Source of the DNA: Alphaproteobacteria bacterium
Lineage (GTDB): Bacteria > Pseudomonadota > Alphaproteobacteria > UBA8366 > Aestuariispiraceae
NCBI GenBank assembly: GCA_024743195.1
Contig: JANSXE010000003.1
Coordinates: forward strand, 310,001 to 374,000
DNA: 64,000 nt
Direction of reading: 5' to 3'
In this document: positions 31,996 through 41,978 of the stretch, piece after piece
How positions within the stretch are numbered: position 1 is the stretch's first letter
Layout: every line of letters starts with the position of its first letter
The notes under the pieces: model-generated
What the model saw: the letters and a program-made list of their open reading frames with translations, nothing else
Told to the model about the DNA's origin: nothing
Databases searched by the model: none
Translations under genes and position numbers: made by a program

Positions 31996-33954
31996 CTAGG
32001 GCCGTCCCGCCTTGGCTTTGACGTCGGCGCTGGATTCTTTCCGTCGGAAGACCAAAGTGGCGCTCGTGCACTGGGCGGGAAGGGTTCGCGTTCCCTGCCG
32101 CTGCGTCAAGTTCAGGAGCGCGGTCGCGACGGACAGGGCCCCGACAATAAGCACGAAGAGCACCCTGATCAGAATGCGTCTTTCCGGACCCGGATGAATG
32201 CGGCGTTTGACTTTCCTTTCAAGGCGCATCAGCCAGTGTTTCGTGCGCCCGCCGACGAACATCTTGGACTCGAGGCACCCCTCGGCCGACATCGGAAAGG
32301 CGCTCGCCAAGATGACGGCCAGCGCATTGGAATAGCCTTCGGCCAAGGAGTCGTCCGAGAGGTTCTCAAGGAAGAGAACGATGCGCCCGTTCGGCTTCAG
32401 CATAGCCATCGCGGCCTTCAGGGCCTGCCCCGTCATCGCGGGCGAGGTCGGATAGCTGTGGATGAGAATTTCAGAGTAGCACGGCGTCGGCTGCAGGCGC
32501 GCCTCGCGGATCACTTCGGCAATGGTGCAATGATCCGAGTGCGTTTTCTGGACAATAAGTCGGGTCGTGAAGGCCTGCATTTCGTGGACGAACAGACATG
32601 ACGCGTTCGTGCGGAGGACATCGCGCATCCATTGGCGCAGAGGAGCGTAATCGAGCCAATGCGCGTGTCGGATGGGCACGAACGGGGCGCTGATTTCGGC
32701 CGGAACCATCAACCGAACGAGGCGTCGCCAAATCGCTCTCAGGCCGACGCCCGTCGCATCGGGGATTTCCCTTTGCCAGTCGTGCAACCACGCCGGCGTC
32801 CGCAGTTCGGGCGGCGTCTCTTGGCTTCGAGCGCGGAGCGCCGCGCTGGTCGGCTTCGCCTTCTTCGCTTCGGCGATCCTTAGCAACCACCAGGACTGGA
32901 AGCCCAAGACCCAGTATGGATGATCCTCATGATCCCGAGGCGGTTGGTCGATCTGTTTCGTGAGGCGGTCGTGGAAGGCCGCAAAATCCGCCCGGGCTTC
33001 CGGCAGCGACGGGGGGGGATCCTCGGCGTGAAAGAAGACATCGACGTCGGCGTACTTACGATGCTCCTTCGTGGTCCACTCCTGCAGCCCGGCGGCGATT
33101 TCCGATGGAGCCGTTTTACCCCAGCGCAGGAATTCGGCTTCCTGTTCGTCCGGCTGTAATTCCAGCATGAAGAAGTCGTCCGAATCGTCGATGACCGTAA
33201 AGTCTCCGGACGGCACCAGGTCCGGCACAAATCCGTAGTCGCAATAGGAGGTGACTTTCGGCATCGGCCGCTCTGGCTTTATCGCCAGCATGAAGATCAA
33301 GAAATAGCGCCCGAGCAGCGTCGAATCGTCGACTCGCCAGTAGACCTGATTGTGCGTGATGCAGGTGATGTTCGATTGGGTCACGGTCTTGGCCGCCGCC
33401 GTTGGGTGGAGGTTGTCGAGCGTCAGGCGCACCATTTCCCTCGGCGTCATCGTCAGCACGCGCGCCTGCGGATCATACGCCTCCTCGAGCTGCTTCAGGA
33501 CTTCGTCCTGACCGCCGCGCAGCGACGGCGCCATGATGCAGGGCTCTCCGGCCTGCATGCGTGCGCCCAGATGAGCCAGGGAGCCGTTCGCCAGCACGAA
33601 GTCGGAGTTCATGAAAACGAAATAGGTTTCGGTCTGCGCGTCGCCGCTGTCCATAACCGCTCGGGCGTAGGCCAGTGTAAGCGTCACGCCGTACTGGCCG
33701 CGCGCGATCAGGTCATCGATCAATAGAAAGCGAACTGGGCAAAGGGCTTTGAGGTCTTGAAAGATCGCTTCCCGCTCGAAAAGCGGGACGCTCGCTTCAT
33801 CGGTGCAGATCAGGATCTCCAGGTCGCAAACCCGCGTCAGCGCCGGGATGTTTCCTGACGCCATGTATGATGGCAACGAGACGCGGCAGAAGTCCTCAAT
33901 GTATCGCCGTCCCCATATGGCGGAAATGAACTTCGCTTTCAAAGCGCTGGCCAT
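31996..33954 (-). CDS. large protein of unrecognised family (paralog of 43711-45672): GT-A-like N-terminal half, methyltransferase-like and hydrophobic C-terminal half
   Basis: SAIWGRRYIEDFCRVSLPSYMASGNIPAL, YGVTLTLAYAR, FVFMNSDFVLANGSL, NQVYWRVDDSTLLGR, SYCDYGFVPDLVPSG shared with the paralog. Start MASALKAKF at 33954. Confidence 0.75.
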   Translation of the reverse strand: MASALKAKFISAIWGRRYIEDFCRVSLPSYMASGNIPALTRVCDLEILICTDEASVPLFEREAIFQDLKALCPVRFLLIDDLIARGQYGVTLTLAYARAVMDSGDAQTETYFVFMNSDFVLANGSLAHLGARMQAGEPCIMAPSLRGGQDEVLKQLEEAYDPQARVLTMTPREMVRLTLDNLHPTAAAKTVTQSNITCITHNQVYWRVDDSTLLGRYFLIFMLAIKPERPMPKVTSYCDYGFVPDLVPSGDFTVIDDSDDFFMLELQPDEQEAEFLRWGKTAPSEIAAGLQEWTTKEHRKYADVDVFFHAEDPPPSLPEARADFAAFHDRLTKQIDQPPRDHEDHPYWVLGFQSWWLLRIAEAKKAKPTSAALRARSQETPPELRTPAWLHDWQREIPDATGVGLRAIWRRLVRLMVPAEISAPFVPIRHAHWLDYAPLRQWMRDVLRTNASCLFVHEMQAFTTRLIVQKTHSDHCTIAEVIREARLQPTPCYSEILIHSYPTSPAMTGQALKAAMAMLKPNGRIVLFLENLSDDSLAEGYSNALAVILASAFPMSAEGCLESKMFVGGRTKHWLMRLERKVKRRIHPGPERRILIRVLFVLIVGALSVATALLNLTQRQGTRTLPAQCTSATLVFRRKESSADVKAKAGRP

Positions 33955-34374
33955 GCGCTCGCTCCCCCTAGCGCTGGATGAATCCCCCGCAACGTGCGCC
34001 TCGTTGCGCCTTTCAGGACAGCCGCAGCCACCCGTCGCCATGCGTCAAGCTGGCCACTATCTGCGCGAGCCGACGCGACGATGCAAGGGGCGTGTCCCCC
34101 GGCGGGATTCGCAGGTGCCGCCGCTGCGCGCCGAAGGGGCCGGGACCCCGTCCACAGCGAGGATTGTTATTTCCCGGCGAAAGCTCTATTGACGGTCGGC
34201 GAAAGATCCAAGCGACGCCTCGCACGATCCGGCAAAAGCGCGCAGCGCCACAGAACCAGCTCCGGGAGCGGGTCACGCGTTGGCGCTTCCCTGTGTTCTC
34301 GGGGCGGTAGCGTCAAGTGGAGACGCAGACGGTGTCCGCCGTCTCCTCAAGGCTGAAGAATGGGGTAGGGGCTG

Positions 34375-35247
34375 ATGGGCGCCGGCGTTAAGACGATCCA
34401 AGCGATCATGAATCTGTCTGAGTCCGGGCGCTTGGCGTACGGAGCGCGGATCTGCGACATTGGCGTCACGCAGCTCTTTGGCGCGGCGATCAAGGAGGGC
34501 GTGGTTTCCATGATGGAGTACTACGCGCGGAAGGCGCCGGCGGACGCGCGGGCGACCGTTCTGGACGCCTCGGAAATCGACGAGATTCGCGACGGCGTGT
34601 TCCTTGGACACTATCTCGAGCGCGCGGGCTTCGAGTACGTGGCGCTCGATATCTTTCCCGCGCCGCGCACGATCCCGTTCGATTTGAATGTGCATTCACC
34701 GGGACCGGCGCTCAAGGGACGTTTCGACCTGGTCATGAATCTCGGAACCACTGAGCACGTCATGAACCAGTTGAACGCTTTCAGCGTTATTCACGATCTG
34801 TGCGCGGTTGGGGGCGTCATGTATCATGACTTGCCATCGGAAGGTTATTTCTCGCACGGGTTCTTCAGGTACGACGCTCTTCTTTTTCGAAATCTGGCCG
34901 GTTCCAACGCCTACGAGGTCTTCGATCAATCCTTTTGCGCAGGGCTTTCAGCGGCGCCGCCCCCTGACCTCACAAAGGCCGGCGTCTCGGCCGAGGCTCT
35001 GTACGACGTCGGCGTCGAAGCGAAGCTTGTCAAAACGACGGATCGCCCCTTTCAAATCCCGATGGAGCAGTCGACCAGCCTCTCTCTGGAGGCCGTGGCG
35101 GCCGACGCGATCGATGGCGAGTACGTTGTGAAGTCGGAGGGGGTGTCCGTTCTTCCCGCTCCAGCCCGCGCAGAAGAGACTGCGGCTCCCAACGTTCGCC
35201 TGTTCGACCGGGCGCGCGGGGCGATGCGGAGGCTTGTCGGCGCATGA
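34375..35247 (+). CDS. methyltransferase-like protein (paralog of 38701-39579)
   Basis: FDLVMNLGTTEHVMNQLNAFSVIHDLCAVGGVMYHDLPSEGYFSHGFFRYD. Confidence 0.72.
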   Translation: MGAGVKTIQAIMNLSESGRLAYGARICDIGVTQLFGAAIKEGVVSMMEYYARKAPADARATVLDASEIDEIRDGVFLGHYLERAGFEYVALDIFPAPRTIPFDLNVHSPGPALKGRFDLVMNLGTTEHVMNQLNAFSVIHDLCAVGGVMYHDLPSEGYFSHGFFRYDALLFRNLAGSNAYEVFDQSFCAGLSAAPPPDLTKAGVSAEALYDVGVEAKLVKTTDRPFQIPMEQSTSLSLEAVAADAIDGEYVVKSEGVSVLPAPARAEETAAPNVRLFDRARGAMRRLVGA

Positions 35248-35441
35248 CGAAGGACGATTTCATCGGCTGGACGCAGCGGTGGACCGTCGCCAAGGGCGAT
35301 GTCGACTGAGACGCCCGACAGTCTAAACGAAATGGGTGCGTCCATAGCGATGTGGTTAAGCCGCGGTGCAGGGGAGAGGCTGGCGGAGTTCGTGCGGCGG
35401 GAGTCTCCGAAACGCCGGGAAAGCCGAGAGGGGGTTTACTG

Positions 35442-36959
35442 ATGCGCGAGATCGCCGAAACGGTGCGGTATCCTGGATCGGTTCCGGATTTAAGGCGTAT
35501 ATGCAACGAGATGCGCCAGGGGTTTGGTCCTGAGGAAACGGTCGGGTTCGTCTCCGGCAACTTCAACGTCCTGCACCTTGGGCATTTGCGGTTGCTGAAG
35601 TTCGCCTCCGAAAGCGCCGACCGCTTGGTTGTCGGGCTTAATCCCGACGGTCCGCGGGAGGTCACCGTGCCCTTCGAGGCCCGTCGGGAAGCCTTGGACA
35701 TGGTCTCGTTCGTCGATTGCGTTCTGCCGCTCGACCAACCCCTTACCGAGGCGCTCACGGCTCTGAAGCCGGACATCATCGTCAAGGGCGCGGAACACAA
35801 AGAGCATTTCAACGTCGAGCAGGCGATCGTCGATTCTTATGGCGGGCGGTTGATTTTCGGCTCAGGCGACGTCGCTTTTTCGGAAAGCGAGACGCCGGAC
35901 AGCGACTTCTCCCGCCAGCCTCCCGTTTCCGCCGTACCGAGCGAGTACATTGCGCGCCATTCGTTGGACCTGATCTCTGCGGGGCGCACGGTTGCGGCCT
36001 TTAGCGGCCTGCGGGTCACGGTGATCGGAGATCTGATCGTCGATTCCTACATCGCCTGCGAGCCGATCGGAATGTCGCAGGAAGATCCGACGATCGTCGT
36101 CACCCCGCAATCCGAGAAGCGATTTACGGGCGGGGCCGGCGCGGTCGCCGGGCATGCGCGAAGCCTGGGAGCGTCCGTGTCCTTTCTGACGGTTGTCGGG
36201 CGGGACGAGATCGGGGACGTGAGTCTCGATGGGCTCGAACAACTCGGCGTCCAAGTCTTCGGGTTTCGTGATCCGACCCGGCCCACGCCGTTGAAGCGCC
36301 GCTACCGCGCGCACGGCAAGACGCTGCTGCGGGTCAACGAGTTGCGTCAGCATGACGTCGACGAAACGGTCTCGCGCCGGATCGTCGAGGCGTTCGACGC
36401 CATCCTCGAGAAGACGGACCTATTGCTGTTTTCCGACTTCAATTACGGGTGCCTGCCGCAGGCGCTCGTCGATACGTTGTCCGCCGAGGCGCGCCGGCGA
36501 AACGTCATGATGGCGGCCGACAGCCAGGCTTCGTCGCAGTTCGGGGACATTTCCCGCTTCAAGGGCATGAACCTGATCACGCCGACGGAGCACGAGGCGC
36601 GACTTTCGATCCGGGATTTCAACGTGGGCCTGGCGTCCACCGCCGAGAAGTTGAAGGCGAACACGCAAGCCGGCGTCGTCGCCATAACGCTCGGGGGCAA
36701 CGGCTTGCTGGTGCGCGCCGAGTCCGACGGCGAGGCTTTTGCTGACAGGTTGCCGGCGCTCTGCCCCGTACCCGTCGATACGGCCGGCGCAGGGGATTCG
36801 CTGTTCACCAGCATGTCGATGTCTCTATGTACGGGAGCGTCGCCCTGGTTGAGCGCCCTGATCGGCTCCGTCGCCGCGAGTTGTCAGGTTTCGCGCATCG
36901 GCAACAAGCCGTTGCAGCAAACCGAGCTGATTGACGCTCTGCGCGGCGCGATGGCCTGA
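35442..36959 (+). CDS. bifunctional HldE/RfaE-like protein with swapped domain order (nucleotidyltransferase then PfkB kinase)
   Basis: N-terminal VGFVSGNFNVLHLGHLRLLKFASESADRLVVGLN (HxGH nucleotidyltransferase), DIIVKGAEHKEH; C-terminal VTVIGDLIVDSYI..GGAGAVAGHARSLGA..DTAGAGDSLFTS (PfkB). Confidence 0.88.
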   Translation: MREIAETVRYPGSVPDLRRICNEMRQGFGPEETVGFVSGNFNVLHLGHLRLLKFASESADRLVVGLNPDGPREVTVPFEARREALDMVSFVDCVLPLDQPLTEALTALKPDIIVKGAEHKEHFNVEQAIVDSYGGRLIFGSGDVAFSESETPDSDFSRQPPVSAVPSEYIARHSLDLISAGRTVAAFSGLRVTVIGDLIVDSYIACEPIGMSQEDPTIVVTPQSEKRFTGGAGAVAGHARSLGASVSFLTVVGRDEIGDVSLDGLEQLGVQVFGFRDPTRPTPLKRRYRAHGKTLLRVNELRQHDVDETVSRRIVEAFDAILEKTDLLLFSDFNYGCLPQALVDTLSAEARRRNVMMAADSQASSQFGDISRFKGMNLITPTEHEARLSIRDFNVGLASTAEKLKANTQAGVVAITLGGNGLLVRAESDGEAFADRLPALCPVPVDTAGAGDSLFTSMSMSLCTGASPWLSALIGSVAASCQVSRIGNKPLQQTELIDALRGAMA

Positions 36960-36960
36960 T

Positions 36961-37671
36961 ATGCGTGCGTTCTTGCTTGCGGCCGGGGTGGGCAGCCGCC
37001 TGCGTCCGATCACTGACTCGACGCCGAAGTGTCTCGTGCCCGTTCACGGCCGGCCTTTGCTCGCCTATTGGCTGGATTGTTTGCTGCGCGACGGCGCCGT
37101 CGATGAAGTCTTGATCAATACGCACTATCTGCACGAACAGGTAGAGGCCTTTGTGGCCGCCTCGCCATGGCGCTCGAAGATATCGCTCAGTTACGAGGAG
37201 AACCTGCTGGGAACCGCCGGCTCTATCAAGGCGAACGGCGCATTTCACAGGCATGAGGCTCTCCTCGTGGCGCATGCGGACAATCTGACGGAACTCGACG
37301 CACCGGCCTTTATCCTGGCGCATCGCGACCGTCCCGCGGACGCCGCCTTGACGATGTTGACGTTCCGGACCGACATGCCGAAACAGTCGGGGATCCTCGA
37401 GGTTGATGACCGAGGCTTGGTGCAGGGCTTCTTCGAGAAGGTTGAAAACCCGCCCGGGGACTTGGCGAACGCCGCGGTCTACATCCTGACCCCGGAGGTT
37501 CTGCAAACGATCGACGAAGAAGAGGGCCCCTTTATCGACCTCAGCACCGAGATCATTCCCAGATTTCTGGGGCGCATCTTCGCAACGCCTGCGGCGGGAT
37601 ATCATCGCGGCATAGAGACGGTCGAGGGGCTGGAGCGGGCGCATCGGGAGTTCACGCCGGGCGGCCCATGA
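36961..37671 (+). CDS. sugar-phosphate nucleotidyltransferase (HddC/RmlA-like)
   Basis: MRAFLLAAGVGSRLRPITDSTPKCLVPVHGRPLLAYWLD, LLVAHADNLT. Confidence 0.9.
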   Translation: MRAFLLAAGVGSRLRPITDSTPKCLVPVHGRPLLAYWLDCLLRDGAVDEVLINTHYLHEQVEAFVAASPWRSKISLSYEENLLGTAGSIKANGAFHRHEALLVAHADNLTELDAPAFILAHRDRPADAALTMLTFRTDMPKQSGILEVDDRGLVQGFFEKVENPPGDLANAAVYILTPEVLQTIDEEEGPFIDLSTEIIPRFLGRIFATPAAGYHRGIETVEGLERAHREFTPGGP

Positions 37672-37704
37672 CGGGCCCGCGGGTCATCCTAACTGAGAGG
37701 CCGT

Positions 37705-38727
37705 ATGGGCGAGATGAGCATCGGCGTCGTGATTCCTCACAGGAATCACGAAACCCTGCTTCCCAGAGCAATCGACCGCTTGCTCGTCGACGAGGCTGCG
37801 GCCCCGGATTCGGTTGTCATCGTCGATGACTGCTCCGACGCACCGGCGCGTGAGATCGTGCGCGCGTTGGCGGCGCGGTCCCCGAAGATCACGCTGATCG
37901 AGCTGTCGGAACACAAGGGCGTGGTCGGCGCCCTGAATACGGGCGTCGAGGCGGTCGGGACGGATCTTGTTCACTGTTCCGCCGCAGACGACACCGTGGA
38001 TCTCCGATTGCTGGCGTCGGCCCAGGAAGGCTTCGCCTTGCGGCCGGAAGCCGCGATTTACTCCGGGCGCACCCGCCTGATCTCCGACGTCGACGACCGT
38101 GACCTCGGGGTCATTCCAAGCCCATCGCCTTTTGCTCGCAACGGTTGGGTCTCGCCCGAGGACGCCCGCCGAACGCTGATGCGCCGTGATGGGTGGATTT
38201 TCGGAAATTCGAGCGTTTATCGTCGCGATCGGCTGTTGGAGGCGGGCGGTTTCGACCCGGCCTTGAGCAGTTTCTGCGATGGGTACGCCCAACGCTATCT
38301 GGCGGCGCGTTGGGGCGCGCTGTTCGACGAAAAGGCCTACGGAGCCTGGCGGCGAAGCGACACCGGCGTCGCGGCGCGAACCAATCTGGATCCCGTCTTC
38401 CTGCTCGACGTCGGCGAGTGCGCGGCCGAGCGGTTCCGGGCCAATGCGCCGGAGATCTTTCCGAGGGGCTACGCCGAGCGCTGGCTGCGGCGGTGGATTA
38501 GCGGCGCCTTGTGCTTCCAACTTGACCGCGGCGTGTCGGCTGGACTGCGGGATCCTGCAATACGCCGATCCGTCCCGGCGCTTCCGCTCGTCCTTGCCGA
38601 CACGGCCCGAAGGCTAGGCCCGCTCGGGACGTCTTTGGCCAAACTGCTGATCTTCGCTGGCCTTCGGCCGTGGGACGCGACAAGCGTCGCGGGAGCGCGC
38701 CTAGCCTTGCGATTCCGTCGGGGCTGA
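37705..38727 (+). CDS. glycosyltransferase family 2
   Basis: SIGVVIPHRNHETLLPRAIDRLLVD..VVIVDDCSD..ALNTGVEAVGTDLVHCSAADD. Confidence 0.82.
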   Translation: MGEMSIGVVIPHRNHETLLPRAIDRLLVDEAAAPDSVVIVDDCSDAPAREIVRALAARSPKITLIELSEHKGVVGALNTGVEAVGTDLVHCSAADDTVDLRLLASAQEGFALRPEAAIYSGRTRLISDVDDRDLGVIPSPSPFARNGWVSPEDARRTLMRRDGWIFGNSSVYRRDRLLEAGGFDPALSSFCDGYAQRYLAARWGALFDEKAYGAWRRSDTGVAARTNLDPVFLLDVGECAAERFRANAPEIFPRGYAERWLRRWISGALCFQLDRGVSAGLRDPAIRRSVPALPLVLADTARRLGPLGTSLAKLLIFAGLRPWDATSVAGARLALRFRRG

Positions 38728-39579
38728 GACTTCGCCGTTCGCTTCCTCATCGCGCTGGGCGGAGTACCCGTCCCGAAGATCGCCCGTAAAGGCTCCGACA
38801 CTGGTGCTTGTCTCGAGCGTGCCCATAAAGGGCGTATCCTGCGTCTTGCGGAAGACGAGGCATATGGCGATCGTCGGGACCTGGATCGCGTCCTGACGCG
38901 TCTCACGCTCATCCGTCCCGATGCGGCCGATACGGTCGGTGAGAACGGGAAAATAGATCTGATATTGTCGCGCGCCCGTGAAAATATTCTCGGCCCCTTC
39001 GCCCACGCCCTCGTACCACATATCGACGACTTCGTATTGGTTGTAGCCCGCCATGTCGAAGAAGAAGCGGCTCGTGTAGGTGAAATAGCCGTGGTCGACG
39101 AAGCCGACCGAGGGCAGAACGTGCATCATCAGCCCGCCCGGTTTAGCGGCTGAGTGTATGGCGTTGAAGGTGTTGATTTGATTGAGGATATGCTCGCTGG
39201 TCCCGCAATTGATCACGGTGTCATAGCGCCCGATCATATCCTGCGGCAGCGGGCGAATGTTCAAGTCGACCTGACGGGTCTTGTACCCGGCGGCGATGTC
39301 AATCGAATCGTATGTCATGCCCGCAAGCTCGAGCAACTCCCCCAGGAAGGCCTGGTTCAGGGCCTGCCCATCCGGACCCGTTCCCGAGCCGGCCGCAAGC
39401 CGCCCGACCACATCCTCGAGATCGGCCGGCGCGGGATCGACATGGCGCTTTACGAAGCCGCTCAACTGCTCCGCGGTGGACCCGTACAGGTTGGAGCTGC
39501 CGAAGTCGAGCAGAGCGCGCCCTTCGCCAAGAAGGCCGTACTTCTCCATCAACTCAATCGTGTAGTAGGACACACCCAT
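38701..39579 (-). CDS. methyltransferase-like protein (paralog of 34375-35247)
   Basis: ALLDFGSSNLYGS, YDTVINCGTSEHILNQINTFNAIHSAAKPGGLMMHVLPSVGFVDHGYFTYTSRFF. Confidence 0.75.
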   Translation of the reverse strand: MGVSYYTIELMEKYGLLGEGRALLDFGSSNLYGSTAEQLSGFVKRHVDPAPADLEDVVGRLAAGSGTGPDGQALNQAFLGELLELAGMTYDSIDIAAGYKTRQVDLNIRPLPQDMIGRYDTVINCGTSEHILNQINTFNAIHSAAKPGGLMMHVLPSVGFVDHGYFTYTSRFFFDMAGYNQYEVVDMWYEGVGEGAENIFTGARQYQIYFPVLTDRIGRIGTDERETRQDAIQVPTIAICLVFRKTQDTPFMGTLETSTSVGAFTGDLRDGYSAQRDEEANGEVSAPTESQG

Positions 39580-39722
39580 CGGTTTGCACGGCTCCTTGGA
39601 ACTTGCCTGGACGGCGGTTGGTCTTCGCGTTCGGGCTTCGTATGTGGGGCGTCCGCGCCCTGCTGGCCAGAGCCGCCCATTTCACGCGCAGCGAACGCGC
39701 CCCAGTAGCGATCGGGGCTCGA

Positions 39723-40928
39723 TCAGGTCGGATAGTCTGCGTCGAAGATCGAGCGCGTGCTGGCTCTGAAGATCGAGAGAAAACGGCCGCCCGCGTCGAC
39801 GAACGCCTGATTGCGCGCAATGACCTTGTCTTCGTTCGAAATCGACAGCGCCAATAGACAAACGGCAATTCCCTCCGTCAACAGGTTGGAGGACGGCGCG
39901 ATGAGCAGGTCCGAGCCCGGTAGGTAGCGCCCCTGTTTTTCCGGCGTGTCGTCCGCGACGAATTCGATCAGATCGGCGACGCCCATGAAATTGACGAAGG
40001 CGCAGGCGAGGTGGCCAGCGCCGAAAAGGGCGATCTTGCCGTGTTTTTCACGCATCGATTCGAGCTGACGCCGCAGGTCGGCGCAGGCCGGCGCGAAGCC
40101 GCGCGCGTAGTCCCCGAGAAGGCCGATTTCGGACGCGGCGGCGTCGCTTGGCGTCGGCGTCCGAGGGGCGCCGGTCTTGCGCGCGATTTGCACCAGACAA
40201 TTCTCGAAGGGCAGGGGATGCACATCAATGTACTGGCTCTCGAAACCGCCGAGCGGCGGCAACATCTCGTAGGTCGCCGGAGTCAGATAGAGCGAGTGCT
40301 CTTCCCAAATCATGCAGTAGTCGCGCAGTGTCAGATTCTTGGTGCAGTCCGGAATTTCCAGCATCAAAAGTCCGCCCGGCTTCACCAGAGCCGCCAGACC
40401 CTGCATGAAGGCGGCCGGATCTTCGGTGTGCTCGGAAATGTGTCGGACGATGAGCAGGTCGGCTTGACCGTATTTGGCGGCCACAGCCGCCATACGCTCC
40501 GGCGTGGTGCGAATCTGGACCGTTTCAATGTTGGCGGCTGGGTTGTCGATCTCAAAGTCCGACAAGTGCGCGCGCCATGTCCGCTTGACGCCCTTGCGCT
40601 CGAACCGCTCGAGCGTCGTGTCGTCTTTGTATGTGAGGCCCGCGACGATGGACTCGGGACCGAGCTCGAAGGTTTCCAGAATCTTCTCGACGACCTCGTC
40701 CAGATGCTCCTCGGGCTCGCGTGCGGCGATGAAAGCGGGCGGGACGAGTTTCTCGTACGACACCGGTTGGCGAAGTTGGATCACGCCGCAGCGACCGCAT
40801 TGGCCGAGTGCGAGCGCGACGCGCGCTTCGGGCGCCGTTGGATCATCGCGCAGAAACGAGGAAACTGGGTGCTCGCCGACGTCCAGAGTGTCGTCCAGCA
40901 GTTTGTCCTCACAGATCAAACAACGCAT
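39723..40928 (-). CDS. sugar C-methyltransferase-family protein with degenerate SAM motif I
   Basis: MRCLICEDKL..LGQCGRCGVIQL (CxxC pairs), PGGLLMLEIPDC, IWEEHSLYLTP, C-terminal KIALFGAGHLACAFVNF; TylCIII/NovU-like architecture. Confidence 0.82.
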   Translation of the reverse strand: MRCLICEDKLLDDTLDVGEHPVSSFLRDDPTAPEARVALALGQCGRCGVIQLRQPVSYEKLVPPAFIAAREPEEHLDEVVEKILETFELGPESIVAGLTYKDDTTLERFERKGVKRTWRAHLSDFEIDNPAANIETVQIRTTPERMAAVAAKYGQADLLIVRHISEHTEDPAAFMQGLAALVKPGGLLMLEIPDCTKNLTLRDYCMIWEEHSLYLTPATYEMLPPLGGFESQYIDVHPLPFENCLVQIARKTGAPRTPTPSDAAASEIGLLGDYARGFAPACADLRRQLESMREKHGKIALFGAGHLACAFVNFMGVADLIEFVADDTPEKQGRYLPGSDLLIAPSSNLLTEGIAVCLLALSISNEDKVIARNQAFVDAGGRFLSIFRASTRSIFDADYPT

Positions 40929-41285
40929 GCATCTCTCCGAAACAGACCGGTTTGGCGCCGGCAGCCCGATGGTCACCCGCCTCGCTGGCCGGGGTGCGCG
41001 GGGCTCCGATTTACGATTTGCCTGGGCGTATCAATCCGTTCGAGCACGGTCAACGCGGAGCTTCGCTACGGCATCGGATTTTCTGGCACACCGTTCAATT
41101 AGGAATCTAGATGGAAAGTCATCGCGGAGGTCATTATTCGCGAGCGCGAACCGCTTCGCGTCGCCGTTCCCGACGGCTGTAGTATGGCAAATACCCCTCT
41201 GGTCTGCTAGAGCCAAGCGTCGCTCGCCGCCGGTGTTGGACGCGCAACCCCACTGTGACAAGTGTTGGTTGAAGGAGTTAGTGCA

Positions 41286-41978
41286 ATGAGTATCGATCAA
41301 AGCGTCTCTGATGTTCAGAGCTTGATGCAACGTAAGCGGGTCGAAGGCCTGATGGAGGCGGTTTACTATTGTTATGGCTCGGCTGTCGTCGGAGATATTG
41401 CCGAGTTCGGAACAATGACCGGAGCGACCGCCTATGGCATAGGCGTCGCGATGCTCGCGGTGGAGCGCCAGTATGGCCTTCCGGCGAAGAACCTCGACTT
41501 GTATGACAGTTTCGTCGGTTTGCCAGAACCAGATCGGACGCCGGACACTGGCTCGCCGCATGTCACGCTAGGTCATTGGGCGGCCGGGGGGTGCCAGGGA
41601 ATCAGCGTCACGGAGTTGGACGCGATGATGCGCGAGGCGCTTCCGGAGGATCGCTATAGGATTGTTGAGGGCTGGTATTCAGATACCGTTCCCAGTCTGC
41701 CCGGCGACAAACGGTACGCAATGCTTCATGTGGACTGCGACCTGTACGGCTCGACGATGGATTGCATGGTCCCGCTTTTCGAGAAGGGCCTCATCTCGCG
41801 AGGCTGCGCCGTCTGTTTTGATGACTGGATGTGCAACCAAGCGGATCCGGCCTTCGGGGAGCGTAAGGCGTTCGCCGAATTGGCCGAGAGGTTCGACATC
41901 CGGTGTTCTGACTGGGGAGCCTACACGTGGAGCGGCGCCCGGTTCATTATTCATGACTATAACGGTTGCCCGAAATGA
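41286..41978 (+). CDS. TylF/MycF-family methyltransferase
   Basis: GDIAEFGTMTGATAYGIGVAM, LYDSFVGLPEPD, YAMLHVDCDLYGSTMDCMVPLFEKGLISRGCAVCFDDW. Confidence 0.85.
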   Translation: MSIDQSVSDVQSLMQRKRVEGLMEAVYYCYGSAVVGDIAEFGTMTGATAYGIGVAMLAVERQYGLPAKNLDLYDSFVGLPEPDRTPDTGSPHVTLGHWAAGGCQGISVTELDAMMREALPEDRYRIVEGWYSDTVPSLPGDKRYAMLHVDCDLYGSTMDCMVPLFEKGLISRGCAVCFDDWMCNQADPAFGERKAFAELAERFDIRCSDWGAYTWSGARFIIHDYNGCPK

